From: Streptomyces sp. ERV7
Lineage (GTDB): Bacteria > Actinomycetota > Actinomycetes > Streptomycetales > Streptomycetaceae
NCBI RefSeq assembly: GCF_001653515.1
Contig: NZ_LYOY01000051.1
Span: forward strand, 950,001 to 1,014,000
Length of the DNA stretch: 64,000 bases
Reading direction: 5' to 3'
The position numbers and the translations under genes are program-made. This document shows, piece by piece, positions 25,325 to 34,346 of this stretch. The notes under the pieces are model-generated. The model made no database searches, was not told where the DNA came from, and saw only the letters and a list, made by a program, of their open reading frames with translations. The number at the start of each line of letters is the position of its first letter. The stretch's first letter is position 1.

Positions 25325-25574
25325 CGGGTGTCCCCTCTCGTCTCGGCCGGGATCCCTTGGGCTCCGACCGTACGAAATGCCCGTTACTTCGATGTCACGT
25401 GCGGCGATCACGAGTGGTTACGTCGGCCACACTAATCGCGCCCCGATGCTGTGAGCACCTGTGTGCGACTGCGGCACGCCTCCGATGTCGGACATCACGA
25501 GGCGTCCGGGCCCGGTGTGAGGGGTGTGGATCGAGCCGGGATCCGTGGGCCCGGCACTGCGACTCTGTAGGGTG

Positions 25575-25800
25575 GCGATCGCAGCTGGTTCGCCCCGTCC
25601 GCCAGGCGGGATGCGTCGCAAGAGGGAACCCGGTGGGAATCCGGGACTGCCCCGCAGCGGTGAGCGGGAACGACCGCCGTCATACGCACTGGGCCCGCGA
25701 GGGCCCGGGAAGCGACGGCCACTAGGTGTCCGCCGGGAAACCGGCAGGCGTGCCCGCGAGTCCGAAGACCTGCCCGTTGCCCGTGCGCGACCGATCGCGC
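25575..25800 (+). ncRNA. Cobalamin riboswitch upstream of metE
   Basis: Contains the conserved adenosylcobalamin-aptamer elements in order: AGAGGGAACCCGGTG, the core GACTGCCCCGCAGCGGTGAG, GGGAAGCGACGGCCACTAGG, and the B12 box GAGTCCGAAGACCTGCC (ending about 25785). The outer stem is suggested by CGATCG near 25579 and CGATCG near 25792. A further 155 nt of leader precedes the start codon and probably forms the expression platform. Expected effect: metE is off when cobalamin is plentiful and the B12-dependent MetH can work. Confidence 0.92.
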
Positions 25801-25955
25801 GCGGAGACCTTGGTGACCTCGTGGGCGGGTCGGCGAGACGAGTGGCGGGTTCGACCGCGGGCACTGCTCCGCGTGGGCCGCCCTGTCCGTCATTCCTTCG
25901 CGCCCACGACCCGTACCGGGGTCGATTTCGGGACATTCTCGCGAAGGAGAGTTTC

Positions 25956-28277
25956 GTGACCATCAAGCCCGCAGCCGCGGCAGCACGGGCCACCGTGTAC
26001 GGCTACCCCCGCCAGGGCCCCGACCGGGAGCTCAAGAAGGCCGTCGAGGGGTACTGGAAGGGCCGCGTCAGCGCCGACGGCCTCCGTGACACCGCCCGCG
26101 ACCTGCGCCGCGCCAACTGGCGCCGTCTCGCGGAGGCGGGCGTCGACGAGGTCCCCACCGGCGACTTCTCCTACTACGACCACGTCCTCGACACCAGCGT
26201 GATGGTGGGGGCGGTCCCCGACCGGCACCGCACCGCCGTCGAGACCGACACGCTGGACGGCTACTTCGCCATGGCCCGCGGCACCCAGGACGTGGCGCCG
26301 CTGGAGATGACCAAGTGGTTCGACACCAACTACCACTACCTGGTCCCCGAACTCGGCCCGGACACCGTCTTCACCGCCGACTCCGGCAAGCAGGTCACCG
26401 AGCTCGCCGAGGCCTTGGCGCTCGGTCTCGCGGCCCGGCCCGTCCTGGTCGGACCGGTCACCTACCTCCTGCTGGCCAAGCCCGCGCCCGGCGTCGACGC
26501 CGCTTTCGAGCCACTGGCGCTGCTGGAGCGGCTGCTGCCCGTCTACGCCGAGGTGCTCGCCGATCTGCGGGCGGCCGGCGCACAGTGGGTGCAGCTCGAC
26601 GAGCCCGCCCTGGTCCAGGACCGCACCCCCGCAGAACTGGACGCCGCCGCCCGCGCCTACCGGGCACTGGGAGGTCTCACCGACCGCCCCAAGCTGCTGG
26701 TCGCCTCCTACTTCGACCGCCTCGGCGAGGCGCTGCCCGTCCTTGCCAAGGCGCCCGTGGAAGGCCTCGGCCTCGACTTCACGGGACCGGCCGCCGCCCA
26801 CCTCGACGGCCTCGCGGCCGTCGGCGGGCTGCCCGGCAAGCGGCTGGTCGCGGGCGTCGTCGACGGCCGCAACATCTGGATCAACGACTACGAGAAGTCC
26901 CTCGCCACCCTCGGCACGCTCCTCGGACTCGCCGACCGGGTCGACGTGGCCCCCTCCTGCTCGCTGCTGCACGTCCCGCTCGACGCGGCGGCCGAACGCG
27001 ACATCGACCCGCAGATCGCCCGCTGGCTCGCCTTCGCCCACCAGAAGACCGCCGAGACCGTGACGCTCGCCCGCGGCCTCGCCCGCGGCACCGGCGCCAT
27101 CGCCGCCGAGCTCGCCGCCAACCGCGCCGACCTCGCCTCGCGCGCCGGATCCGCCCTCACCCACGACCCGGCGGTACGCGCGCGTACGTCGGCGGTCACC
27201 GAGGCGGACGGCCGCCGCTCCCAGCCGTACGGCGAACGCGCCCCGGCCCAGCGCGCACGCCTGCGGCTCCCGCTGCTGCCCACGACCACCATCGGCTCGT
27301 TCCCGCAGACCACCGAGGTGCGCACCGCCCGCGCCGACCTGCGCGCCGGACGCGTCGACACCGCGGGTTACGAGGAGCGCATCCAGGCCGAGATCCGCGA
27401 GGTCGTCGCCTTCCAGGAGAAGGCAGGCATCGACGTCCTCGTCCACGGCGAGGCCGAACGCAACGACATGGTGCAGTACTTCGCCGAGCAGCTGACCGGC
27501 TACCTCGCCACCCAGCACGGCTGGGTCCAGTCGTACGGCACGCGCTATGTCCGCCCGCCGGTCCTGGCCGGCGACATCTCCCGGCCGCGGCCGATGACGG
27601 TGCGCTGGACCGGCTACGCCCAGTCGCTCACCGACCGTCCCGTCAAGGGCATGCTCACCGGGCCGGTCACCATGCTGGCCTGGTCGTTCGTCCGCGACGA
27701 CCAGCCGCTCGTCGAGACCGCCCGCCAGGTGGCACTCGCCCTGCGCGACGAGGTCGAGGACCTGGAGGCGGCAGGGACCTCGGTCATCCAGGTCGACGAG
27801 CCCGCCCTGCGCGAGACGCTGCCGCTGCGCGCCGCGGACCGCGCGGCCTACCTCGACTGGGCCACGGAATCGTTCCGCCTGACCACCGGCGGCGTACGTC
27901 CCGACACCCAGATCCACACCCACATGTGCTATGCCGAGTTCGGTGACATCCTCCAGGCCATCGACGACCTCGACGCCGACGTCATCAGCCTGGAGGCGGC
28001 CCGCTCACATATGCGGGTGGCCGACGAACTCGCCGCCGCGGGCTATCCGCGCGAGGTGGGGCCCGGCGTCTACGACATCCACTCGCCGCGCGTACCCAGC
28101 GCCGAGGAGGCGGCAGCACTGCTGCGCAAGGGGCTCGCGGCCATCGCTCCGGAGCGGCTCTGGGTCAACCCCGACTGCGGTCTGAAGACCCGCGGCTGGA
28201 CCGAGACGAGGCAGTCCCTGGAGAACCTCGTCGAGGCCGCCCGGACGGTCAGGGCACAGGTGCGGCAGGGGTCTTGA
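25956..28277 (+). CDS. metE: 5-methyltetrahydropteroyltriglutamate-homocysteine methyltransferase (cobalamin-independent methionine synthase)
   Basis: 773 aa, close to the usual 750-770; GTG 25956 after GAAGGAGAG. The N-terminal domain ends near 400. The C-terminal catalytic barrel carries PLLPTTTIGSFPQT, HGEAERNDMVQYFAEQ, and the zinc ligands: His and Cys in HTHMCYAEF, Glu in ISLEAARS, Cys in NPDCGLKTRGW. It transfers a methyl group from methyltetrahydrofolate-polyglutamate to homocysteine. Controlled by the cobalamin riboswitch in its leader; monocistronic, with a strong terminator 7 nt after the stop. Confidence 0.97.
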   Translation: MTIKPAAAAARATVYGYPRQGPDRELKKAVEGYWKGRVSADGLRDTARDLRRANWRRLAEAGVDEVPTGDFSYYDHVLDTSVMVGAVPDRHRTAVETDTLDGYFAMARGTQDVAPLEMTKWFDTNYHYLVPELGPDTVFTADSGKQVTELAEALALGLAARPVLVGPVTYLLLAKPAPGVDAAFEPLALLERLLPVYAEVLADLRAAGAQWVQLDEPALVQDRTPAELDAAARAYRALGGLTDRPKLLVASYFDRLGEALPVLAKAPVEGLGLDFTGPAAAHLDGLAAVGGLPGKRLVAGVVDGRNIWINDYEKSLATLGTLLGLADRVDVAPSCSLLHVPLDAAAERDIDPQIARWLAFAHQKTAETVTLARGLARGTGAIAAELAANRADLASRAGSALTHDPAVRARTSAVTEADGRRSQPYGERAPAQRARLRLPLLPTTTIGSFPQTTEVRTARADLRAGRVDTAGYEERIQAEIREVVAFQEKAGIDVLVHGEAERNDMVQYFAEQLTGYLATQHGWVQSYGTRYVRPPVLAGDISRPRPMTVRWTGYAQSLTDRPVKGMLTGPVTMLAWSFVRDDQPLVETARQVALALRDEVEDLEAAGTSVIQVDEPALRETLPLRAADRAAYLDWATESFRLTTGGVRPDTQIHTHMCYAEFGDILQAIDDLDADVISLEAARSHMRVADELAAAGYPREVGPGVYDIHSPRVPSAEEAAALLRKGLAAIAPERLWVNPDCGLKTRGWTETRQSLENLVEAARTVRAQVRQGS

Positions 28278-28283
28278 CACGGC

Positions 28284-28321
28284 CGGGGTGTGCGGGCACG
28301 CGCGCGTGCCCGCACACCCCG
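28284..28321. terminator. Bidirectional terminator between metE and the VOC gene
   Basis: A perfect 38-nt palindrome with CGGGG/CCCCG ends, 7 nt after the metE stop and 17 nt from the end of the convergent VOC gene. Confidence 0.75.
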
Positions 28322-28338
28322 GGACCCGCCGGAGCCTG

Positions 28339-29133
28339 CTACACGTCGGCCATCTGCGGCATCTCGCCCTGCGTCGTCTGCAGATCGATCACCGAGAACG
28401 ACGCGCCCTGCGGGTCGCTGAGCGCCGCGAACCGGCCGAAGGGCGTGTCCATCGGCCCGAACCGCAGCACCCCGCCCCGCTTGGTCGCCTTCGCCACCGC
28501 GTCGTCGCAGTCGGCGACCGTGAAGTACACGTTCACGTACGACGGGACCTCGGGCGGGAACTCCTCCGTCATCTTCATGCGGCCCAGGGCCATCTCGTCA
28601 CCCACGCTGAAGACCCGGAAGTCCGCCGCGGCGTCCTGCATCTGCTTGGCGCGGTACGGGAACACCGCGGGCAGGAACGCGTCGACCTTCGCCGGGTCGC
28701 GGGTGAAGAACTCGGCCCAGCAGTACGCGCCGGGCACCGCCTTGGCCTCGAAGCCCTCGTGGCTGCCCGCCTGCCACACGCCGAAAACGGCGCCGCTGGG
28801 CTCGCGCACGATCGCCATGGAGCCGAAGTCGCCGACCTTCATCGGCTCCATCAGCACCTCGCCACCGTTGTCCTTGACCTTCTTCGCGGTGGCGGCGACA
28901 TCGGGCGAGGCGAGGTAGAGGCACCACGCCGACTGGCCCTCCTGCCCCGGCATCGGAGGCACGACGGCCGCCACCGCCTTGCCGTCCGCGTACGCCTGTG
29001 TGTAGTTGCCGTACTCCGACGACGCCTCACCGAACGTCCAGCCCAGCACGCCACCGTAGAAGCTCTTCGCTCCCTCGACATCGGTGAACATCGCATCGGC
29101 CCAGCACGGAGTGCCCTCTGGTTCTGCGGCCAT
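28339..29133 (-). CDS. VOC (glyoxalase/bleomycin-resistance fold) family protein, two domains
   Basis: 264 aa; ATG 29133 with AGGAGAG. Two tandem betaalphabetabetabeta modules: residues about 8-120 (TPCWADAMFTDVEGAKSFYGG...GSMAIVREPSGAVFGVWQ) and about 135-255 (GAYCWAEFFTRDPAKVDAFL...FAALSDPQGASFSVIDL). This is the form seen in hydroxylase- or dioxygenase-like VOC proteins of unknown substrate in streptomycetes. Specific function cannot be read from the sequence. Confidence 0.85.
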   Translation of the reverse strand: MAAEPEGTPCWADAMFTDVEGAKSFYGGVLGWTFGEASSEYGNYTQAYADGKAVAAVVPPMPGQEGQSAWCLYLASPDVAATAKKVKDNGGEVLMEPMKVGDFGSMAIVREPSGAVFGVWQAGSHEGFEAKAVPGAYCWAEFFTRDPAKVDAFLPAVFPYRAKQMQDAAADFRVFSVGDEMALGRMKMTEEFPPEVPSYVNVYFTVADCDDAVAKATKRGGVLRFGPMDTPFGRFAALSDPQGASFSVIDLQTTQGEMPQMADV

Positions 29134-29374
29134 GACTGTGCTCTCTCCTGTGTGACAGACGGTCCGGCCTGCCACGCTAGCCAGCCGTCCGCGACCCCGC
29201 GCGTCGAGCGCTTCCGGGCGCCGGGGGCGCGGACGACCGGAGCGCGCCGAAAGGGGTGACGCGCCGGGACGGCGGGCAGGTAATCGGGTACGGATCCTGG
29301 CGGGGCGGGACGACTCGGGCGTAGCGTGACCCGGCGCTGGCGCGCACAGCGACCTACAGGGGGCGTGTGACCTC

Positions 29375-30283
29375 ATGGACAAGCCGGTCTGGCAGTTCTC
29401 GGACGACCGCGGGCAGATGGCGACGGCGGGGCAGGTACCCACCCGGGTGACCGCCTACATCCAGGCCGGAGCCACGCTCTGGGACCACGGAGTGGGCCCC
29501 GGAGCCGTCTTCGGCTCCTTCCACGACGGGGCCGCCCCCGACCGCGCCAAGGCCGGCGGACTGCCCCTGGACCGCCTGCGCTACCTCGGCGCGGGCACCG
29601 CCCTGGACCTCGACGCGCTGCTCCGGGGCACGCCCGACCTCGTCGTGGCCGTCAGCTACGGAGGCGGCCAGGTCTACGGCCTCGACCCCGAGACGGCCAA
29701 ACACCTGGAGGAACACGTTCCGGTGGTCGTCATCGACATCGGGCACTCGCGCTCCCTGGCCGAGATCAGGAACCGCTTCACGGACCTCGCACGCGCCCTG
29801 GGCGGCGACCGCCACCACGAGGACGCCGCCCGCCTCCTCGACGCCGCCCAGCGCCGTCTGCGTACCGTGACGGCCGCCACGCGCGCGCACGCGCAGACGG
29901 ATCCGCCCGAGGGGCCCCGCGTACTCGCCCTCTCGCCCGCCGGGCCCGAGCAGGTCCACGTGGCGCGCCCGGACGCCTGGCCGGAGCTGCGCGCACTGGC
30001 CGAGCACGGCGTGCGCCTGGTGGAGCCGCCCGCCGCGGCCGGTGCGAACTGGACCACGCTGACCTGGGAGGCGGCGGCCGCGCTGTCCGCCGAGATCGTC
30101 CTGTGCGACGTACGCGTGAACGCCACCCCCGTGGAGCAACTGCGCGCCGACGCGCACTGGCAGACGATCGAGGACCGCACGCGCGTGCTGCCGTGGAACC
30201 CGGAGGCACCGTGCAGCGCCCGGGCCCACGCCCGGTTCTTCGCCCAGGTGGCCGACGCCGTGGACTCCCGCACCGCACGCTAG
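29375..30283 (+). CDS. Siderophore-type substrate-binding-protein fold, no signal peptide
   Basis: 302 aa from ATG 29375. Resembles FepB/BtuF-like class III periplasmic binding proteins: AAPDRAKAGGLPLDRLRYLG, DLDALLRGTPDLVVAVSYGG, VVVIDIGHSRSLAEIRNRFTDLARALGG, and EQLRADAHWQTIEDRTRVLPW. The protein begins directly with MDKPVWQFSDDRGQ, with no signal sequence or lipobox, and there is no permease or ATPase gene nearby. It may therefore be a cytoplasmic protein that re-uses the fold, for example a metal-chelate or signalling sensor. Function unknown. Confidence 0.75.
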   Translation: MDKPVWQFSDDRGQMATAGQVPTRVTAYIQAGATLWDHGVGPGAVFGSFHDGAAPDRAKAGGLPLDRLRYLGAGTALDLDALLRGTPDLVVAVSYGGGQVYGLDPETAKHLEEHVPVVVIDIGHSRSLAEIRNRFTDLARALGGDRHHEDAARLLDAAQRRLRTVTAATRAHAQTDPPEGPRVLALSPAGPEQVHVARPDAWPELRALAEHGVRLVEPPAAAGANWTTLTWEAAAALSAEIVLCDVRVNATPVEQLRADAHWQTIEDRTRVLPWNPEAPCSARAHARFFAQVADAVDSRTAR

Positions 30284-30396
30284 TACGCCTCGGTGCGGAC
30301 AACTTCACAGCTCAGAGCCGTGTCGGAGTTGGGCTGAACGGGTGAGCGGCCTCATCATGGCGGGATGCAGATACAGCACAGGGGCGAGGTGGTCCG

Positions 30397-30786
30397 GTGA
30401 GCAGGTACGACGTCACCGATGAGCAGTGGGAGGGGCTCGCCCAGGTCGTTCCGCTGCGCAGTCGCAACGAGTGGCCCTCGCGAGTCGACCACCGCACCAT
30501 CGCCAACGAGTACGCGGCAGCCGCACAGCGCCGCTTCGTGGTCCTGCGCGTCCAGGTCTTCGCCGACGCGCGCGAGGTCGCCGAATACATGATGGCGCAG
30601 ACCCCGGTCCTGCTCGACCTCACGAGCGCGGACACCGAAGTCGCCAAGCGCATCCTCGACTTCAGCAGCGGAGTGGTCTTCGGCCTGGGCAGCGGAATGC
30701 ACCGCGTCGACCGCAACGTCTTCCTCCTCGCCCCCGTCGGCACGGAGGTGGAGGGCATCGCCGAGGCCGTCGTCCCCCATGCGTAG
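30397..30786 (+). CDS. SepF-like protein
   Basis: 129 aa; GTG 30397. The C-terminal SepF core is present (PVLLDLTSADTEVAKRILDF, then SGVVFGLGSGMHRVDRNVFL). SepF polymerises and anchors FtsZ to the membrane; streptomycetes carry extra SepF-like paralogues that modulate septation. The N-terminal 40 residues (VTDEQWEGLAQVVPLRS) do not look like the amphipathic membrane-targeting helix of the division SepF, and the gene is away from the dcw cluster, so this is a paralogue rather than the division gene itself. Confidence 0.82.
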   Translation: MSRYDVTDEQWEGLAQVVPLRSRNEWPSRVDHRTIANEYAAAAQRRFVVLRVQVFADAREVAEYMMAQTPVLLDLTSADTEVAKRILDFSSGVVFGLGSGMHRVDRNVFLLAPVGTEVEGIAEAVVPHA

Positions 30787-30883
30787 GGGCGGCTGCCCTC
30801 CCGTACGGGGAACCGTCCCTCGTTCGTAGGAAGGTGATCGAGGCGTAACGGTTCGTCGGTTTTCGCCCTCATACGGTCCGTTC

Positions 30884-32008
30884 ATGAACGGAACCTGTGA
30901 CCGGCCCACCGTCACCGAACTGCGGCTCTCCGCCTTCAAGTCGCACCGCGGCGCGGTCTTCCCGCTCGGCCCGCTCACCTTCCTGGCGGGACCGAGCGGC
31001 AGCGGCAAGTCCAGCGTCCTCCAGGCGTACGAGGCACTGGCCCGGCTCGGCGCCGGCGCCACCCTCGCCTCGGCGTTCCCCGACCCCGCGGGGTGCGTAC
31101 CCGAACGCGCCGAGGCGGACGCCCAGGGCCGGCGGGGCTTCCGCATCGGCTGCACCGTCGACGGACCTGCCGGCCCCGTCCGCCTCGACCTCGCCGTCCA
31201 GGCCGAGCCGGAACTCCGCGTCGTCGGCGAACGTTTGACCAGCGACGGCGACACCCTCCTGTCCACCGCCCTGCGCGACCCCGGCCGCTCCACCGTGCAG
31301 GCGGCCTGGCACACCGCGGGCGCCGTCCCGGTCACCCGCGCCCCGCTCCCCGACGACCGGCTCGGCACCGCACTGCTTCCGCTGCGCGTCGCCGGGACGA
31401 CCGAAGGACAGCTGCGGGTCCTCGCCGCCGCCGAACAAGTGGTGGTCGCCCTGCGGTCCGTGTTCGTCTGCGACCCCCAGCCGCAGCGTATGCGCGAACC
31501 CGTCCCGCCCGGCCAGGGAAGGCTCCGGCGCGGGTGCGACAACCTCGCCGAGATCCTCTCCCGCACCGCCGAGGAGTGCACCATCCGCCACGCCCGGCTG
31601 GTCACCGCGGCCCGCGCGGGCTGCGCCGGCCCGGTCACCGCGCTCGCCGCAGAAGAACTGGTCGACGGCACATTAAGGGCCGTGGTGGGCCGGGGCGAGC
31701 GCACACCCACGCCCGTGGCCCGCCTGGGAGAAGGCGAACTGCGCTACCTCGCGCTCGCCCTGGTCCTGCTCACCGGCCCCGGAGTGCTCGCCGTCGACAC
31801 CGTCGCCGAGATCCCGTCCGCCCTGCAGACCCTCACCGTCCTCACCGACGGCTTCGACCGGGGCCTCGACCGGCGACAGTCGCGCGAACTGGCCTCCCTC
31901 GCCGCCGAGATGTGCCGACGCGGCCACATCCGCCTCACCAGCACCGTCACCGACGCCGCATGCGCCCGAGGAGTGCAGGGGGCGGCAGTGGTAGACCTGG
32001 AGCCGTGA
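30884..32008 (+). CDS. RecF/ABC-type ATPase, MazG-associated
   Basis: 374 aa from ATG 30884. An N-terminal P-loop (FLAGPSGSGKSSVLQ, about 36-50) follows a RecF/SMC-like LRLSAFKSHRGAVFPLGPL start. The C-terminal part has a signature-like RLGEGELRYLALALVLL and a Walker-B-like VLAVDTVAEIP in which the catalytic Asp-Glu pair is Asp-Thr. ATP binding is thus likely but hydrolysis uncertain. The family resembles OLD/RecF-like ATPases without a recognisable nuclease domain. The stop overlaps the GTG of the MazG-like gene (GTGA), so the two are co-translated. A -10-like TACGGT ends 6 nt before the ATG, suggesting a leaderless transcript. Confidence 0.75.
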   Translation: MNGTCDRPTVTELRLSAFKSHRGAVFPLGPLTFLAGPSGSGKSSVLQAYEALARLGAGATLASAFPDPAGCVPERAEADAQGRRGFRIGCTVDGPAGPVRLDLAVQAEPELRVVGERLTSDGDTLLSTALRDPGRSTVQAAWHTAGAVPVTRAPLPDDRLGTALLPLRVAGTTEGQLRVLAAAEQVVVALRSVFVCDPQPQRMREPVPPGQGRLRRGCDNLAEILSRTAEECTIRHARLVTAARAGCAGPVTALAAEELVDGTLRAVVGRGERTPTPVARLGEGELRYLALALVLLTGPGVLAVDTVAEIPSALQTLTVLTDGFDRGLDRRQSRELASLAAEMCRRGHIRLTSTVTDAACARGVQGAAVVDLEP

Positions 32009-32328
32009 CCGAACCCGACGTAGCTGGACTCCAGCGCCGACTGGCCGACTTCGCGGCCGCGCGCCACTGGCAGCCCTTCCACACCCCCAAGAACCTTGTC
32101 TCCGCCCTCAGCGTCGAGGCCTCCGAACTCCTTGAGATCTTCCAGTGGCTGACCCCCGAACAGTCCCACCGCGTCATGGACGACCCCGACCGCGCCCACC
32201 GGGTGACCGACGAGGTCGCCGACGTCCTCGCCTATCTCCTCCAGCTCTGCCAGGTCCTCGGCGTCGACCCGCTCGCCGCGCTCTCCGCCAAGATCGACCG
32301 CAACGAGCTCGGGCCGGTGGGTGGCTGA
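32005..32328 (+). CDS. MazG-like nucleotide pyrophosphohydrolase
   Basis: 107 aa; GTG 32005 overlaps the ATPase stop. All-alpha NTP-PPase fold of the RS21-C6/dCTPase type: LVSALSVEASELLEIFQWL carries the E-x2-E Mg-binding helix, and VTDEVADVLAYLLQLCQVLG the E-x2-D helix. Such enzymes hydrolyse (deoxy)nucleoside triphosphates to monophosphates, as house-cleaning or during stress. The last residues and the stop codon lie inside the first copy of the repeat that fills 32329-32763. Confidence 0.85.
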   Translation: MTEPDVAGLQRRLADFAAARHWQPFHTPKNLVSALSVEASELLEIFQWLTPEQSHRVMDDPDRAHRVTDEVADVLAYLLQLCQVLGVDPLAALSAKIDRNELGPVGG

Positions 32329-32499
32329 TCGCGCAGTTCCCCGCGCCCCCAAAAGCCTCGGTCGTCTGCGGACCGTGGTGGGTTGCTCGCGCAGTTCCCC
32401 GCGCCCCTAAAAGGCAGCCTGTGGCTGAGCCGAGCTCTCCGGCTGCGGCCGACTACCCAGGGGCGCGGGGAACTGCGCGAGCAACCCACCACGGTCCGC
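32329..32499. repeat. Inverted GC-rich repeat after the MazG gene
   Basis: Arms 32368-32408 and 32459-32499 are exact 41-bp reverse complements around a 50-nt loop. A further partial copy (CGCAGTTCCCCGCGCCCC) begins at 32334. This is the same family as at 3488 and 45585. It may act as a terminator or a recombination hotspot. Confidence 0.75.
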
Positions 32500-32590
32500 G
32501 GACAAAAAACCCGCCGCATGGCGGAGCCAAACTTCCCCGGCTGCGGCGGACTCCCCAGGGGCGCGGGGAACCGCGCGACCAGCCCCCACC

Positions 32591-32763
32591 GGCCCGCAGC
32601 CGAAGTCCGGGCCAGAGAGGGGCGCGACCAGCCACCCACCGGCCCGCGGGCGAAGTCCGGGCCAGAGAGGGGCGCGACCAGCCACCCACCGGCCCGCGGG
32701 CGAAGTCCGGGCCCAGAGGAGCGCGTGCAACCCACCACCGGCCCGCGGGCGAAGTCCGGGCAC
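32591..32763 (+). repeat. 50-bp tandem repeat, about 3.5 units
   Basis: Units at 32591-32640, 32641-32690, 32691-32739 (49 bp, diverged) and a partial at 32740-32763. Each begins GGCCCGCGGGCGAAGTCCGG. It fills the space before the ada-alkA gene. Confidence 0.85.
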
Positions 32764-32826
32764 AAACGAACGTTGATGTCGGATTCCTGCCAGCGGCACA
32801 CCCCCGTCGTGAACGATCCTGGGCCC

Positions 32827-34335
32827 ATGAACCCAGCCGACAGCGCCACCGCGGCCCCGGCCGCCATGCACACCGACACCCAGCGTTGTGTGCGGGCCGT
32901 CCAGTCCAAGGACGCCCGTTTCGACGGCTGGTTCTTCACTGCCGTACTCACCACCCGTATCTACTGCCGGCCCAGCTGCCCGGCCGTGCCGCCGAAGGTC
33001 GCGAACATGACCTTCTATCCGAGCGCCGCCGCCTGCCAGCAGGCCGGGTTCCGGGCCTGCAAGCGGTGCCGGCCGGACACCACGCCCGGCTCGCCCGAGT
33101 GGAACGCCCGCGCCGACTCCGTCGCCCGCGCCATGCGCCTGATCCGGGACGGCGTCGTCGACCGCGAGGGCGTGTCCGGGCTCGCCGTGCGGCTCGGCTA
33201 CAGCGCCCGCCAGATCGAGCGCCAGCTGCGCGCCGAGCTCGGCGCCGGACCCCTCGCCCTGGCCCGCGCCCAGCGCGCCCAGACCGCCCGGATCCTCATC
33301 GAGACCACCGCGCTCCCGATGGCCGACGTCGCCTTCGCGGCGGGCTTCGCCTCGGTGCGCACCTTCAACGACACCGTGCGCGAGGTCTTCGCCCTCGCCC
33401 CCACCGAGCTGCGCGCCCGCGCCGCGCGGGGCATCGCCCGCCAGGCCCCCGGCACGATCGCCCTGCGGCTGCCCTACCGCGCCCCGCTCAACCCGGACAA
33501 CCTGTTCGGGCATCTGGCGGCGACGGCGGTCCCGGGCGTGGAGGAGTGGCGGGCCGGCGCGTACCGCCGCACGCTCTCCCTGCCGTACGGGCACGGCATC
33601 GTCGAACTCACCCCCGGGCCCGACCACATCGGCTGTCTGCTCTCGCTCACCGATCTGCGCGACCTGACCATCGCCATCAGCCGCTGCCGCTGGATGCTCG
33701 ACCTCGACGCCGACCCGGTCGCCGTCGACGACCGGCTGCGCGCCGATCCGCTGCTCGCCCCGCTCGTCGACAAGGCGCCCGGCCGCCGGGTGCCGAGGAC
33801 CGTCGACGCGGCGGAGTTCGCGGTACGGGCGGTGCTCGGCCAGCAGGTCTCCACCGCCGCCGCCCGCACCCACGCGGCCCGCCTGGTGGCCGCGCACGGC
33901 GAGCCGGTCGAGGATCCGGCGGGCGGTCTGACCCATCTGTTCCCGACCTCGCAGGCGCTGGCCGGTCTCGACCCGGAGTCCCTGGCCCTGCCGCGCAGCC
34001 GCCGCACCACCCTGACCACCCTGGTCGCGGGCCTGGCCGACGGCAGCCTCCCCCTGGGCATCGACACCGACTGGGAACGGGCGCGGGCCCAGCTCCTGGA
34101 GCTGCCGGGCTTCGGACCCTGGACCGTCGAGGTGATCGCGATGCGGGCGCTCGGGGACCCGGACGCCTTCCTTGCCTCCGACCTCGGCGTGCGCCGCGCG
34201 GCCCGGTCGCTCGGCCTGTCCTCCTCGCCCGCCGCCCTCACCGCGAGCGCCGCGGCCTGGCGCCCGTGGCGGGCCTATGCCGTCCAGTACCTCTGGGCCA
34301 CCGACGACCACCCCATCAACACCCTCCCCGTATGA
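32827..34335 (+). CDS. Ada-like regulator / AlkA DNA-3-methyladenine glycosylase fusion
   Basis: 502 aa. Ada N-terminal domain with the zinc cysteines Cys47, Cys51, Cys78 and Cys81 (YCRPSC...ACKRC), where Cys47 is the methyl-phosphotriester acceptor; then an AraC-type DNA-binding domain (about 90-195: VSGLAVRLGYSARQIERQLR...VAFAAGFASVRTFNDTVREV); then AlkA N-terminal and HhH-GPD domains (VLGQQVSTAAARTHA, LPGFGPWTVEVIAM, catalytic Asp about 453 in ASDLGV). It senses methyl damage, activates genes, and excises 3-methyladenine and similar bases. Forms an operon with ogt 11 nt downstream. ATG 32827; the in-frame ATG at residue 14 is also possible. Confidence 0.93.
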   Translation: MNPADSATAAPAAMHTDTQRCVRAVQSKDARFDGWFFTAVLTTRIYCRPSCPAVPPKVANMTFYPSAAACQQAGFRACKRCRPDTTPGSPEWNARADSVARAMRLIRDGVVDREGVSGLAVRLGYSARQIERQLRAELGAGPLALARAQRAQTARILIETTALPMADVAFAAGFASVRTFNDTVREVFALAPTELRARAARGIARQAPGTIALRLPYRAPLNPDNLFGHLAATAVPGVEEWRAGAYRRTLSLPYGHGIVELTPGPDHIGCLLSLTDLRDLTIAISRCRWMLDLDADPVAVDDRLRADPLLAPLVDKAPGRRVPRTVDAAEFAVRAVLGQQVSTAAARTHAARLVAAHGEPVEDPAGGLTHLFPTSQALAGLDPESLALPRSRRTTLTTLVAGLADGSLPLGIDTDWERARAQLLELPGFGPWTVEVIAMRALGDPDAFLASDLGVRRAARSLGLSSSPAALTASAAAWRPWRAYAVQYLWATDDHPINTLPV

Positions 34336-34346
34336 GGACGTTCACG

